Assembly (NCBI GenBank): GCA_027576995.1
Contig: JANBQC010000014.1
Coordinates: forward strand, 62,001-126,000
Direction of reading: 5' to 3'
DNA length: 64,000 nt
DNA from: Dimargaris cristalligena
Taxonomy: Eukaryota > Kickxellomycota > Dimargaritomycetes > Dimargaritales > Dimargaritaceae
Shown here: positions 24,012 through 37,774 of the stretch, in pieces
Layout: every line of letters starts with the position of its first letter
Numbering within the stretch: position 1 is the stretch's first letter
Program-made: the position numbers and the translations under genes
Notes under the pieces: model-generated
The model's input: the letters and a program-made list of their open reading frames with translations, nothing else
What the model was told of the DNA's origin: nothing
Databases searched by the model: none

Positions 24012-24188
24012 ACCCCCATTGCACCGTGCCCCACCACTATCACCTACCTCCATTCTCTTAAACTTGACTTTTCGGACTTGGCTTGAACGAGAATTCCCGT
24101 GTAACCCTGAATTATTGCTTTTCCTTTTTTCGCGTTTTCCCCTAACACTTCGATACACACACCCAGCACCGCCCCGCCCGGAGTTGCA
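23252..24188. other. Divergent promoter region, Tvp15-like / xylulokinase
   Basis: A 937-base spacer. It has a short alternating GC tract near 23698-23707 and a long (CT)n tract just before the xylulokinase start. No gene is supported. Confidence 0.5.
23979..24007. repeat. (CT)14 microsatellite in promoter
   Basis: An uninterrupted CT repeat about 180 bases before the xylulokinase ATG, probably in the promoter or 5' UTR. Confidence 0.9.
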
Positions 24189-26441
24189 ATGCCAGCGTAC
24201 TACTTGGGCCTCGACCTTAGCACCCAGCGACTCAAAGCTACCCTCATCGACCAGGCCGGTGCCACCCAATTGACCTGCGACGTTGACTTTGACCAAGAAC
24301 TTACCCAATACAAGTAAGCTAAACGAATAGACGCTCCCTTCCATTGGGGTGATAAACCCAGTGTGCAGTTAATAAGGGTAGTAAAAGGATTCCACCATAC
24401 CCGCCCGAACTCAATACCACTCACTAATTAAGTGTACTGGCTTCATTGTCTGTGCAGTACCAAGGGTGGCTGCTATACCGATGGAAGCCGAGCCTTTGCC
24501 CATCCGTTGATGTGGGTCGAGGCCCTAGATCGGCTATTTTCCAAACTAGCGGCTGCGGCAGCTCCCCAACTGACCCAGTTGGCCGCCATTGCCTGTTGTG
24601 CCCAGGTAAGCAACATAGTCTGGATTTTTAACTAGGCAAATATCTCGGATCTATCCCCACTACGGACTGACTGCACACCCGGCTTAACTTCTTTCTGGTT
24701 ACTTCACTATTTCTGCCTACCATGTACTCCACAGCAACACAGCAGTGTGTATTGGAATGAGAAGGCCCAGCACCGACTACGCCATTTGAATACCAACCTG
24801 CCATTAAAAGACCAACTGGGCGATTGTTTTTCGCTTACCGACAGCCCCATCTGGCAGGACACCAGCACAGGCTCGCAATGTCGGCAATTAGAACGGCAAA
24901 TCGGGGGTCCCGCTAAACTTGCTGGTATTACTGGCTCTATCGCCTACGAGCGGTTTACAATCAACCAGATTGCCAAAGTAAGTGGTTAGGCACCGGGCCG
25001 GTTTAAACAAACGTCTATTTCATATTATACCGACATTTTTATCAAGGGGCTTGCTTAATGACAGGAGGGCCACATCATTACGTAGGCCCATTTTGGTTAA
25101 CAGCTGACTAAAAAAAAAATGGCGTTCGCTCCCGCCTTTATCGATTCCAAGGATTACCCATTTTAATTTATACGTCCTGCTGACTTGTTTATTTGTTTCA
25201 TCTCGATAAATCCGTCGGTCGGGGGTGCATAGATTTACCAAACAACCCCCGAGCTTTACCAAGCCACCGCTCGGATCAGTCTCGTTAGCTCCTTCCTTAC
25301 TACGCTCCTACTAGGGGATTTTGCTCCTATTGACTACGCCGATGGATCCGGTATGAATGCTCTGGATATCCGGAGTAAACAGTGGTCACCTACCATTGTT
25401 CGCATTGTCGCGGATGACAGCCTGCTTCACAAGCTAGGTACGCCAGCTGCTACGCAGTCCGTAATAAGCGAGTCGACTGCGCCCTACTGGCACACTAAAT
25501 ACGGCATTAATCCCGCTTGTCGCCTGCTGGCAGGGACTGGCGATAATCCAGCCTCGGTACTGGCCTTGGCAGCCAACCCCGGTGACGCCATCATTAGTCT
25601 GGGCACCAGCGACACTGTGATGTTCCCCTGTGCGTTTCCTAGTAGCAATCACCAGGAGGATGGCAACCTCGACGGCCACGTATTGTGCCACCCATTGGCA
25701 ACCTCCACCTCGTCCGATTACATGGCCCTCCTATGCTTCCGCAATGGGTCCCTGACCCGTGAATGGGTGCGTGACCACTACGCCGGGGGTTCCTGGTCTA
25801 CCTTTGCCGACGTACTGGAATGTACTCCGCCCGGTCTCCTCCGCCATCTGGGATTCTACTACCTCAGCCCCGAGATTTTACCGCGGGCCCACGGGGTGCA
25901 GCGGTTTGGCCTCAATGATGGGTCCGCGGAGTCGAGTCCCGGAAATGGACAGCAAGTGTTTGCGCCCTCGAAGAAGGCGCCCATTACTCCCCTCTCGGAA
26001 TTCCCGGATCCGGCCTGGAATGTACGCGCGGTGGTTGAAAGCCAGGCCCTTCATATGCGGCTATACTTGGCGCGCAAGGGTCTGGACCACCCCCAGCGTA
26101 TTATGGCCTTGGGAGGGGCCTCAACCAACCCGGCCATTATTCAAATCTTTGCGGATGCACTCAATGCGCCCGTTTGGCTGGCTGAGCCCCCGGCAACCGC
26201 CAGTCTGGGGTGTGCCTTGCGGGCCCTGTTCGCGTGTTCGTCCAATACGACCGAGTTGGGGGCACCTGGCGGCGGGGGTTTGGCCCAATACAGCCAATTC
26301 CGACTACACTCCGGGCTGGTACTCCGGTGTCTCGCGAAACCCAACGATCAGGCCGCCCGAATCTACGACGAGTGCTGGGCCGATTTTCAGCGGGCGCATG
26401 ATTATATGGAAGCTAGGTTCCCCTATAAAGAGCAGGTGTAG
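24189..26441 (+). CDS. XKS1: D-xylulokinase (FGGY family)
   Basis: Exons 24189-24313, 24458-24605, 24735-24977 and 25233-26441 give 574 residues. The enzyme phosphorylates D-xylulose with ATP to xylulose 5-phosphate, the entry from xylose and xylitol into the pentose phosphate pathway, in the cytosol. The N-terminal YYLGLDLSTQRLKATLID is the FGGY nucleotide-binding start. QQHSSVYW, TGSIAYERFTINQIAK and IDYADGSGMNALDI (with the expected catalytic Asp) are xylulokinase hallmarks, as is MALGGASTNPAIIQIFAD in the C-terminal half. I placed the last acceptor at 25231-25232 because it restores IYQTTPELYQATARISLVSS, which matches the family; the later AG at 25252-25253 would drop seven conserved residues. 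Confidence 0.95.
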
Positions 26442-29400
26442 CTGATTACTTCTGAGTCGGCCAAGTTCTCTTGAAACAATAACCTCCTTGCAAAATCCAA
26501 TAGCCCCCTGTCCCCACATGTAGTTTATAGCCGCTAACCAATGGGTAGTGAAAAGGTTTCAAGCACAATCTGGGAACGCCTATTCCCCCTATAGAAAAAT
26601 TAGACCTAGTTAGATATATTGGGAGGAGGAGGCCCGATTGGTTAATGAGATCCAACGAATAATTCGGTAGCAGCAATTCTCTGTCACCAATCACCGAATG
26701 AGGCAGACCTGGTCTACTTAAATGGTGAACAAAGGAGATAGTATTAACCGAAGACGGAATAGACTATTCCAACACACGTCTACATTGCCAGGGTATGAAA
26801 GGAAAGCTAACCTGGTAAGACGTACCCACCATTTGGTATGCAGCGACTTCCGCCGGAGTAACTTAACCAGCGCGATGCAGCGTGCCTCGCTAAGAAAATC
26901 CTTTAGCACAAGGTCCAAGCTAAGTCACCGGGTACCTTCTCTATTCATACAGCTGAGCCAAGCCGCCGACGATATCATTTTTATGGCCCTAGTATTTAAA
27001 AATAATCCCAATTGAGTTAACTGGGGCTAATCTTTTCTGCCTTTCAATACATCTGCCAATTACATAAACACAGTTCCTTTATAGGTTCGGAGCCTTTTAC
27101 TCGCCCGTATGCGTTAATGGAGGGGGAAGTGGAGGCTTGTTATATTTAACTCCCACCCTTGTACACCATTGTTGTTTATTTGATAGGGCAAGAGATGGGA
27201 ATCGCGATGGTCGACATAGACCCCCCGAAGAGAGAGAGATAGGCCTTTGGTATTTATCAACCACTCTACTTTACTTTACTCTATTATATCCCATTTTAGC
27301 CCGATGTCCTAAAATAGCGCCACTCCAAGTGTGCAACCAGAGGAGAGACGGGGCGAGTTATAATAGAAGGCTGGGGTGAGTATAGTGCGACGGTTCCTAT
27401 CAGTGGTTAATGTGATTGGGCCTGCTGTATAACCAACTAACTAACTAACTAATCTTGGCCATTGCTATATATGGATATTTTGGTCGGGCGATCCTAATGC
27501 CCACTATAAAATCAAGTGCCTCCTCTATCACCCCCCCGTGACCTCGACTCTGATTGGTAGTGGTTCCTAATATGTCTATTAAATGGAACAGAGACTGCTT
27601 GGGGACATTATGATTATCCACACTGTGTTGGTTAATTGAGGGACGAAGGAGGCTGTGCGAGGCCTCTAGGGGCGAGAAACATATATCCCGATAATCCACC
27701 GCCACCCCTTTTTCCCACCCACAATTGATTAGGAGGCCATCTGTATCGTACATACGAGGTGGGTGTGATCCATGTCTCTGGTCGACATGTCGAACTGCTT
27801 TGGAGTATTACTACTACCACTAGTTGGTATTTCAGGGGCCCAGAGAGGTGCTGTTCTTCTAAGGCAAGCAGCCCTCCCCCCCAGCTTTCCCAATCACCAC
27901 CACTGCCGGGATCCACTAAGCCGTCCTATGGCAATCGAAGGCGGTCCTAGGAGCCGGAGTGTGAATGTGAATATGTGAGCAAAGGGGGTTTCGATTGAAA
28001 GAGGCGACTAACCCATTCTATTGAAGAGGGGGTGCTTGGACCAAGTCTGGAGAGACACGGAAGATAGGACCGGCGGTGTACATCCTCCAATCTGGTTATG
28101 GGGCACGTAGGGCTGTGGTTATAAAACCCCATAGATGCGTCTCTTGGTTCTACCCCCCTCCCGCTTGTTGTGTGCATCCTCCCCAAATTAAGTTACCTCA
28201 ATCAGACTAGTTAGTTTTTCACTGGCCCGCATACTTTTATTTAAGCTGATCCCTTTCCTCTCTCCTCGCGGGCTGTTCTTTTATACAACACCATACCATA
28301 CCATACCATATTGGACCTATCCTTGTCCTTGTCCTAATTTTGACTCACAAAAAATCGTCCTTCGACCATATCATGTGTTGGCCCAGTCGATATTCCGAAG
28401 CGGATATTTACCTGTACTAACCGTAAGTCCATATCGGATGCACCCCGCCCTCTCTGCCCAAAACACTCTTTAGGCACGGCCATTGTTTTAGGAAGAACAG
28501 GGAGTGAATTCTACAACCTCACCCATGGATCCGTTCGTTCGTTGGTGTATGAGAAAGGAAAAGGCCTAATGAAACACTCGCCTCACCACCTCTTTAGGGT
28601 TCTCTCCTAACATTCACTCTCGTGCTGCTCTTTCTTATACTATCCATTTTTTGCTGCACTTTCATATACCAAAAGGACTAGAACGCTAATACAGCGTACG
28701 CACCACAGTTTACCCGCTCTATACGTCCGACACTCCTTCTATACTATTGGTGGTATATGGTCTATTTGGGAGGCTTGTTTCGACGAAGTAATAATTGTTG
28801 AGGCAGCAGCAGGTATTGTTATATCCAGTCTCACCCAGCCGCCGGGGATTTCTATAATAGCATTATTGGACACTCTCCCCCTTTCTCTTCCCTTTTCTGT
28901 GCCTGCTTCCTCTGTACATAATTATTCCTTTTTTTGGGCGATATTCCACCATATACTCTCTCTCTCTCTCTCTCTTTCACCCTCTCGCTCTCCTATATCT
29001 CTCCGTCTAGCCAACTTGGCGCAATCGTCATTGCCACATCCTCGTTGACCAGTTCCCCATTCCCCCTTTTCTTACTTCGTTTACATACCTCTCTATATCC
29101 AGCACCAACAAACCCAAGCTGAATCCCCTCCATCCCCCCCTTTAACCATTTTACAGCGCTTTTTTACACACACACATACGCACATTATATATATATATAT
29201 ATAATTTTATTTTACCGGAAAAGATTTTTATACAAAGCTTCGCAATTTGGTACACCCGACTTGACGTCTCCTTTACTCATTCCCTTAAAGCGCCGGGTTT
29301 ATTGCATTTCAACCGCCCATTAACTCGCCATTTTAAGTGAACCTGGTCGTCGTCCTCTATATTCTCTACCAAGCATAACCTCGGATTTGCACGCGTGTGT

Positions 29401-29445
29401 CTATGTGCGTTTGCGTGCGTTAATACCCAGTCCACCACCTACCTA
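26442..29445. other. 3 kb intergenic, xylulokinase to Ric8
   Basis: No intact gene. The antisense frame 26446-26694 and the + frame 26722-27015 look faintly protein-like but match nothing I know and may be remnants. The last 600 bases are pyrimidine-rich with a (CT)n tract near 28955 and a (TA)n run near 29188, probably the Ric8 promoter and 5' UTR. Confidence 0.4.
28291..28310. repeat. (CCATA)4 pentamer repeat
   Basis: Four perfect tandem copies of CCATA in intergenic DNA. Confidence 0.9.
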
Positions 29446-32159
29446 ATGAGCCATTCCATGCAAACTCTTACCCCCGACCAGAAACGGACCCGCATCCGGG
29501 AGCTGGTGGCTGCTTTGTCCGAGTACAAGATCTACAGCAAATGGCCCGAGACCCGGATCGAAAATGCCCTGTTTGACCTCAAAACGATGGGCCGAGACCC
29601 CACTGGCTGTGAACGACTCTACGATAAGCAGGTGAGTATCTCGCTTGGTAAAGATTTTTTTTTAAAAAAAAAGCGGAGTGGGAGTGCGGTATGTCTTTTG
29701 CTAGTGGACGGAGGGAGGAGTTCTTCGTAGTTCTTTGTAATACCTCCACCACTACCACCACCACCTTCCAACAATGGCCGATTTCTCGACGAAAAAGATA
29801 GTCCTTCGGGTTTCATTGAGATACTATCTCCCCTCTCCCTTCCTTCATCATATCTTCGATTTCCACCGAAGTATGAAGGTAGTCTCCCCCTTTGAACTAT
29901 TAAGCCCTTCTCTCTCTCGGTTACAGGAGGGTCCGTGCACCAGTATCATCGGCTAATTCATCCTTTTTAATGGGGTATTCTTTGTTATTCACCTATTTCC
30001 CAGGGCATCCAAATGCTCATGCTACACGCCGGCCTCGGTATCGAGCCTCGTAAAGGTCAGGGCCTCCATTTCCCCAACACCGAACGGGCCTGCGAAGCCT
30101 TGACGTGTTTGGCCAATATGTTCCTTACCGCGGAGTCTACCCGCGACATCGCCCTGGATTTACATATTATGCAACGCCTAAGCTACCTAGTCAACGTAAG
30201 TTCTATCCACTTGGTCTATCGAAGGGGTGTGTAACAATGTCCATTTGCCCACCACTCATATCCCCCCCCCCATTGCAGGGTGTCTCAAGGACTTTACATG
30301 TTAAATCCCACTGTGAATACTGGTCTATTAATAAAATACTCGCTCATTTTCCGACAGTACGTCATGTCACCCCATAGTCTCCTCCCCTCGACTCTCCCTC
30401 CCTCCTATTCACTAATTAACCCGTCCTAACTGCACATCGTTCTGTTTGCTATTCACGTTTACCCCTTTTCCTACCGACATCACTCCCCACTGCTTAGTTG
30501 GCCGACTGTTCCCCTCGCTGCCACTTTCTCATTGCCCGGATCTTATTCCTGCTGACCCTCCGGAAGCCCAAAGTCGTGCGCATTGCCATTGATGAGTGCA
30601 ATATCAATCTCTTTTTATCTCAACTTCTCAACATCCATCTACGACGAATCGAAAGCGGTGCGGCCTCGGCCAACCTTACTAGCGACCCCTACACTTCCGT
30701 CCAGGTCATTGGGGAGCTCCTGAAGGTGTGCTACAATGTCTCCAGTGATTACATTAGCCTACGCACCGCAACCCCTGATTCTCCCTTCCGCGCCGCTCTC
30801 CCCTTCGGCTCGTCCTCCAACACCTCCCGGGCCTCGCTCCTCAACGAAGCATCTTCTGCGGCATCGGCCGCCACCGACACCACGACGAACTACCCCCTGG
30901 CCGAAAACCAGCTGGCGGTGGCCGACTCCCACACGTTCGGCTACCCACTCCGTCCTACCTTGGAAGTGATCCTTACCCTACCCATGGACCGTCAGGCTCT
31001 GGGTATACCGCCGCCTCACAGTAACGCCATTTCGGTCCTGTTGTGTTACTCCCCCCACGCCTTCTCCCATGCCTTCTTTCCCCTCAAGAGCTCTTTGGCC
31101 TTGATTACACGGCTAGTGGAGTTTTGTGACCATGCGTTGAGCATGCTTTCGATCAGTGACGACCACCCGACCGATAGTACGGCGAGCGACGCTAGCAGCA
31201 GTGGCACGCCTTCCCTGTCGTTGTATTACTCGTCGTTCAACCAAAACATCGCCCATTCTCTACTTCCTCTGCTGTGGCTTCTAATTTCTATTAGTCAGGC
31301 CCATATACCAAGTCGACTCTACATGCGTAACCACTGGTTCCCAGAAGATCGGTAAGTGCGGCTGATATGGTTAGACAGCTTAGGCGTATCCCTCTTTTGT
31401 ACCCTGGAGGAGGGATTCATCCTATCGAAAATGACGTCAATATGATGTCTCTGTAAACCCACCCTAGATATTCCACTGACACAGCTCGCCTATCTTTTCC
31501 CCCTGCATATCCCTATATTGTTCACTTTGTCTGTATTGGCATATATATATATACTACCTAATAGTAACCGAGACGTAGCCCCGGAATCCCTCGATACCCC
31601 CGGCGGTCGGTTGGTGTTTATCCTGGCCCAGCCCATGCCCACACCACTCTCCCAGAGTGTTGGCAACCTCCTGTACAATCTCTGGAACAATGATGTCAAT
31701 CAACTGGTAGCCGAAATTGGCTACGGCAACATCGCCGGCTACCTAGTGGAACAAGGCATCGCCTTCTCCGAATCGAGTTTCCAGGCCAGCCAGCAAGGCA
31801 GTAGCAACGGCAGTAGTCCCCGGAATACCATTAACCCCATCACTGGCCGTCTGTTCAGCGGGAATGATAGGCATAATGACCAGGGCGGAGTCCACTTGAA
31901 CCAACCTCCCCCGGAAGCCCGTATGCCCAAGGCCGGCAGTGCCTACCACCGGTCGTCCACGGGCGATGGATCGTCACCGTCGACTGCTAGTAATAAGCCG
32001 CTGTGGGACACGCCCATGTCGGAGGAGGAAAAGGAACAGGAAGCCGAGAAATTAATGGTTCTGTTCGATCGGCTAAATCGGACGGGCATGGTTAAGTTCG
32101 AACATCCCATGGCCCAGGCCGTCCGGCAAGGAAAGTTCGAGGAAGTGGATTCCGACTAG
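29446..32159 (+). CDS. RIC8: Ric8/synembryn, chaperone and GEF for G-alpha
   Basis: Exons 29446-29631, 30004-30195, 30498-31351 and 31565-32159 give 608 residues. Ric8 folds and activates heterotrimeric G-alpha subunits without a receptor; it occurs in filamentous fungi and animals and is absent from Saccharomyces. Family features include the helical armadillo-like body (ALTCLANMFLTAESTRDIAL, VVRIAIDECNINLFLSQLL, SVQVIGELLKVCYNVSSDY) and the C-terminal VGNLLYNLWNN, EIGYGNIAGYLVEQG and MSEEEKEQEAEKLMVLFDRL, ending near PMAQAVRQGKFEEVDSD. Ser/Thr-rich inserts at about residues 220-260 and 510-560 explain the length above the usual 500-550. A second ATG four codons in (29458) is an alternative start. 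Its G-alpha target is not in this window. Confidence 0.93.
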
Positions 32160-34974
32160 TTGGACAAAGAATTACACACGCACAGCGTTTGTGTGTGTTT
32201 CTCTCACTCTCTTTCTTCCACATCATATAGCACATATATCCCCTTCGATACATAATATTGTTTAATGTGTATGGCTTTGTAACTGCCTTCCCCTTCCACC
32301 TCTTCTTACAATCGCTTATTAACACGTTCACACTCCCTTTTCCTGGCGCCGTACTCATTAATTCTACCACATCGTTACTTTTATAAGTTATTATTGCGAA
32401 CAACTATATAAGCGTACATTACTAATAATATATTTGCATAGTAAACTATTGGACTATACATCATATACACCCAGTGTGCCCACGACTTTCGTTAGCCTAC
32501 CCTGACCTCGCTAGAGAGGTCCAGTAGAGTTACTCGCTCCTATAGGATACGCCGTATATACGCGGCCATGGTTATTGAGTTTGCCGAGAACCCTTGCGCG
32601 ATATGTAGGAGGAAAATGGGCTTTTTGCTTTGACCGATGGGTGAGGATGCTCACCAATACTCCGTTTTGGCCCTTTGAATACCGGCTATTCCTACATGCT
32701 ATTTATACCTATACAACCATAATTAAGGCGGGAGGGGTATATGGTCAATGATATACGTATTAGAGGGTGGTTATCGGTCCTGGCATCAAGCGGACCTTCC
32801 CCTCCCTATTTCTTTCCCAACTGACTAAACGACTAAGTATCGGATATAGATGGACCTAGTCGACCAGCTTAGTCAAGACCGGAGAGTATTTCGAGTCCTA
32901 GAGACCATGGAGTGGAGGGCAAAGAGGGATGTGATGTATAGACCGCAACTTAGTCTCCCGGAACCATTAACTAGCGAAGCCCAGGTCACCAGCCCCCAAT
33001 TGGGAGCGGCCATACGATACTAATGAACTTCATTTACTCATAGATATTTATCTATAGGGAACCTGCAAGTAGAAGCAGCAGCAGTAGTGGTGGCCGTGAC
33101 AGTGGCAGCACTAGCTCGATACCCCCCCCCCTTGGTCCTCTTCCAATCACCGACACCCCAATGGAAAGCGGAAAATATCCAATGCAACAATGGTGGGTTA
33201 TACGAGTTGGCTTGTAGGAGGTACCCAGGCCAAGGTCGGACCCCCCTGTCTTTATTAAAAGAATTGGGGCGTGACTATTTCCAGCCAAATCGTAACCTCC
33301 CTCTTTCGCCCTCTTTCCTGCCTTGGAAAATTAGCGAGTTTGTTGCCAAGCCGAAAATGAAAGAGGGTATGTGATACGGCGGGACCTACCCGCTCGGCAG
33401 TATATAGTTAAGTCGTTAGGACGTTTCGGGGATTGACCGACCTTGTTTTCTTGTATAAAAAAATCCATACCACGGCTGACTGTTTCCCCTTATTTTGGTA
33501 GGTTTTCATTGCTATTTAATACTTGGTAGTTTTTCGGTAGTGGGTGCTCCTCCTTCTATGACCTAATCTATATGTATGGGTCTCTATCTCAATTGCTGTT
33601 AGCTGTATAACGGACTGATAATTGGGATGTTTTTACCGGCACCACAGAGCTGGCGCATCCATTATTATTCAGTTTACCAACAAAACATACTCCTCTACAC
33701 ACTACCCCCTCTGGGTCTCCAGCGCTCTATGTTTGGTATTAGTTCCATCCTCCTGAATCCTAAATAAATTCCTGTATTTGAACTGTACTATTATAATCCG
33801 ACCACCTCCCTATCACATTAACCAATTCCGCAACCATCGGCCTGATAGCGTAAGTTGAAAACCCCGGCCAACATGTTACAATACCGCCCTATTATTTTGG
33901 TAGTAGAGGGGCCTAGTTAGTAAGGTGCAGTTGCATGTATGTTATGCTGCTTTATAGGACTATGCACAGTCCTTCTGACGCAACCGCAAATAGCTAGACC
34001 CGGTGGGTGAACAATCTGGTTGTACTCGCTAATACCCAAGTCTGAATAGGGTAGACTGTATAGCCCATACTATACCCTCTATTCGGAGCCGGGTTATCTT
34101 TCCGCCGCCGTATCCTACTACAACGACTGTTACTTGTAAACTCAGCACCACTAACGAACATCCATATTTGACATGACTGCTATCGCTCCTTCAACAGACT
34201 GTTCTTTACGAGACTTGTTCCGTTAACCGCCGAGGTACCGGTTATCGACGATACATAAGATACATAAATGTATATATACTGGCCGTACTTCACCACTACT
34301 ATTATACACAGAACCTGCACCGCTACCGCGGTACCCCTCTCCTCTCAGTGATTCGGAAGCTCTCGTAAGTCGGGTGGCGTACCTTGGTCGACCATCGTAT
34401 TCACTCTCCTGCGGCTCCGGTACTGTAGCTCATCCTAGTCCACCTCCCCGCCCCCTGGTTTCCGAGGCAAATTACAGCGTTTTGTTGACGGACTTGGTGC
34501 ATTGGCAATCATCATTGCCTGGGCCGCCAACTTCCCCTGGTTGACAAGTGTTGATCTGGAAAGACGTTGGGTGGGTGGGTTAACGAAGGGTCAAATGATA
34601 GTCTCTGCACCGGAGCCAGCTGGTTTACCAACACCTGAATTGGGGGGCTCGTGGAGTGGGCAACTATAAATAACGGTCAACAATCGGCCCTTCTCTCCTT
34701 CCCTCTTAACCCACCACCTCTGAACGACTAATGCCTTTCTAACTTTCTCATATTATCTACGATTCTTATTCACGTTTATTCACTGGTTTCTTTAACAGAT
34801 TCAAGCAAATTTCTACCTTTAGTACCCAAGCCACGGGTAATCACATTTTTTTATCATCACGATTAACCCACCAAGTAAAAGGGGTTTTGAGCCGACTCTG
34901 CCTCTTTCGCTCCCAAAAACACTTCTAACTCGTCGTCAACTGGACATTTATAAGTAGCTAAACAGTCGTTGGTG
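32160..34974. other. 2.8 kb intergenic, Ric8 to LPMO-like 1
   Basis: No intact gene. Segments near 33087-33374 and 34313-34548 read in a protein-like way for 60-95 codons (for example ELGRDYFQPNRNLPLSP) but have no good gene structure. They may be remnants. The right end holds a TATA box for the next gene. Confidence 0.4.
34665..34672 (+). promoter_or_regulatory. TATA box for LPMO-like gene 1
   Basis: TATAAATA, about 310 bases before the ATG, with no other gene between. It implies a 5' UTR of roughly 280 bases. Confidence 0.45.
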
Positions 34975-35757
34975 ATGTGGACCATTCCCCGCCTCTTAAC
35001 CCTTCTCGCGGGTCTTACTTTGACGGTCGCCCATAGCCAACTCGGGTATCCGATACCTCGCAGCAACGGGCCCAGAACCGCTACCTGCGGTGCGGGACTT
35101 GGCTGCAAGGGACCGTGTGAATCCCTCCGTAGCGCCACCCGCATCAACGACCTGGGCTACCAAAAAGTGTACGTGGCGCGCGGCCAGAAACTGAAGGTCC
35201 AGTGGAAACGCGCGAACCATCCCGGCGGATTTGTCCGCCTGGCCCTCGTGCCCATTGAAAAATCGGACAGTTGGGACGATTTTAATACCAACGTACTCAA
35301 ACATTCGTGCTACGAGTCGCACTGCGGACCCGACCCGGGTAAGCCGGACGAATTCGGGTACGGTAATGGGGTAGGAGGGGGAGACTGCTGGACCGAGGTG
35401 GAAGTGCCGGCGTTTTATAAAGATGAAACGGTGGTGACCTTGCAGTGGATATGGTACGGTGGAGGGGTGTATTACGCGCAGCCTGAGGCCGGGTTCGGAG
35501 AGTACTACAATTGTGCCGACATTGTAGTAAAGGGTGGCACGACGCCGACTGCCGTTGGGAAAGTGGCACCCGTATTCGAGGGTAAGGATTACTCGAACCC
35601 TACCAGCAACGTGTGCAAATACTGGTCGTCTAACCAAGTCGGTGTATGTAGTTTTGCTGGCCGTATGCCTTCCCCCAAGTCCGGCGATCTCTTGAGCGAA
35701 TCGTTGGAACCTTGTGCGCGTGGCAAATCCATGACGGGTAAACCCGCTGGGTTCTAG
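34975..35757 (+). CDS. Secreted LPMO-like copper protein 1
   Basis: A single exon of 260 residues. Residues 1-19 form a signal peptide (LLTLLAGLTLTVA), and cleavage leaves His20 as the mature N-terminus. Together with His82 in KRANHPGGFVRL this would form the histidine brace that binds copper in lytic polysaccharide monooxygenases. FGEYYNCAD supplies an axial Tyr candidate, and there are many cysteines (GLGCKGPC, SCYESHCGP). LPMOs cut polysaccharides such as chitin, cellulose or pectin oxidatively. NHPGGFVRL and GCKGPC are unlike the common fungal AA9 and AA11 families and recall oomycete AA17-type proteins; both family and substrate are inference. The ATG at 34975 is the only one in frame giving this signal peptide. 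A paralog lies 3.9 kb downstream. Confidence 0.82.
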   Translation: MWTIPRLLTLLAGLTLTVAHSQLGYPIPRSNGPRTATCGAGLGCKGPCESLRSATRINDLGYQKVYVARGQKLKVQWKRANHPGGFVRLALVPIEKSDSWDDFNTNVLKHSCYESHCGPDPGKPDEFGYGNGVGGGDCWTEVEVPAFYKDETVVTLQWIWYGGGVYYAQPEAGFGEYYNCADIVVKGGTTPTAVGKVAPVFEGKDYSNPTSNVCKYWSSNQVGVCSFAGRMPSPKSGDLLSESLEPCARGKSMTGKPAGF

Positions 35758-37747
35758 CCTCTGTCTATACTAGAAATCCCCCCGGACTACCGGCGACTAC
35801 TACTACTACTACTACTACCTATCTACCCAGAGCATTGGCCCAATCGCATCCAGCTCACTGGGACCGTTCGTGTGTTTGTTTTTTGTTTGGGTTTAGCTTA
35901 GGACGGCTTTCCATATCTCTATGGGACGTTGGGCCTTCTAGCCCGACCTTTATTCCGCCGTTTATGCAGCGACTGAGCGTAAACGAGCCTTTAGTAGCTG
36001 TTTTCTAGTTCTTTTTTCTTTTATTATTCTTATTTAAAAAATAGTAATAATTTGATATCTATTTTCTAAATACTGCCACACGTTCAGTGGCACTAGCGTC
36101 TGCCTCTCAGCTTATAGGCAACTATTTTAGTCCACCATCTAAACTACTTATCAGTTAACCCGTGATCTATTTTATTCAGTGACATTGGCGCGGGTTTATA
36201 CGATCACCTCAATAAACATTTCATTTTAGGTATTCCACTTGCGCCGGTTGATACTAGCTACCACAGCCCGAGTCCTGCCACCGGGGATGACGACCCCGCA
36301 GCAACGGTTCGATTGGTGTGATATGTGCGACTGATGGGGGGAAGGCAGTGGGTGTTTAGGCGACATCACCCATCGCCCTGGTGATGGAGGGTATAATCAC
36401 ACTCGATTTGCAGCGGGAAAATGATTGATATCGCACTACTTGAAATATGAACATCCCGTCAATAAAGACGATTGCCATGATGCAGTCATAGTGGAAACCG
36501 TATAAGAAGAATCAAGAAGCGGGATTAGTATCCAACCAGCAATACGTCACCCGACAATCCCTTCGCCACCTTTGGAGCTGTGCTTCTATTTCGTTTCACT
36601 TACCAATTGTTAACTAATATAGATGGGGTAATTGTTGGAAATATGGATTTGATAGTAAACGCAAGTACCTTCTAATACAACTAAAATGTTTTAAAGAAGA
36701 GAGAAAGAACCGCAAGGGGCAAGGCTAGATGCCCGCGGTAGGTTTTATTGAGTTGGAATTAGTAGTAATAATGACTAGGACGAAGTCCCGGGTATAGAAT
36801 GATATAGTAAATATTTGAATATAGTCCCGAGTATAGGACGAGCCAATCATAGTAAAGGAATTGGTGAGACGGGGGAAATGAATTTCCAACAATAATGTTG
36901 TCATTTAGTGCTTAGTAGATATCATGACCAATCCCGCAGGGTCGACGGATAATTAATGGCCGCACTGGTGGTACCATTGGGAGATACGACGGTAATACGG
37001 GCCATCGTCATCAAGGGGTGTGTGTGTGTGTGTGTGTGGCACGTTGAGTAGACGAAGGGGTCGATAACATTTTGACTATAATACTAGGGGCGGCATTATT
37101 TCTCTCCATAATCAGGTGGTTTTACATTGTGGTACACCTTTTTTAACCCTGGCCCTAGTGCACTGAATTCGAGCCGGGCTGCCATATAGTGGCAATTTTC
37201 GGCTGATTCGCCTGGTAGCAAGGGTGCACAGGGCGGTGTGGTGTGGTACACACCTGGGACTGAGAAACGATGGTGACTCGTCGACAGCTATTCTCTCCCT
37301 CTACCCATCATACTCTTGGCGGTTAATAGCCCCCCGTCAACTTGAATCGGGCTATTGGAAAGCAGATATATGGACTTAACGGTCGGACGGGGGACCACCA
37401 TTGGCCCCGATTATAGATAGAGATAGCGGGTGTGTTTTAATTGGGCCGGAACAATTCAGTCGACTTAGAAGAAGAGTGCCACGGGTAGGTACCTCTCTGG
37501 CTGGCCCAGGTCGCATGTCTAAGGGGCGCCCCATTGGATAGCCAGTGAATGCCCAACTCACAATGGATAGATGGGGCAGATGTGTATAATATAGTAGGGT
37601 TATTCCCCCCCCTTCTCTCATTTTACTTATTACAAAGCGATAGTAATAAAGGCCACACCAATTAGAGTGCCTCGCTAATTCACACTGGTCAGTAGTAATG
37701 GGGGGTGTACATTCTGGTACCTCGCGGCAGATTAGCCCCCTCCCCCA

Positions 37748-37774
37748 AATAATAATAATAATAATAATAATAAT
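37748..37774. repeat. (AAT)9 microsatellite
   Basis: Nine trinucleotide copies in intergenic DNA. Confidence 0.9.
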
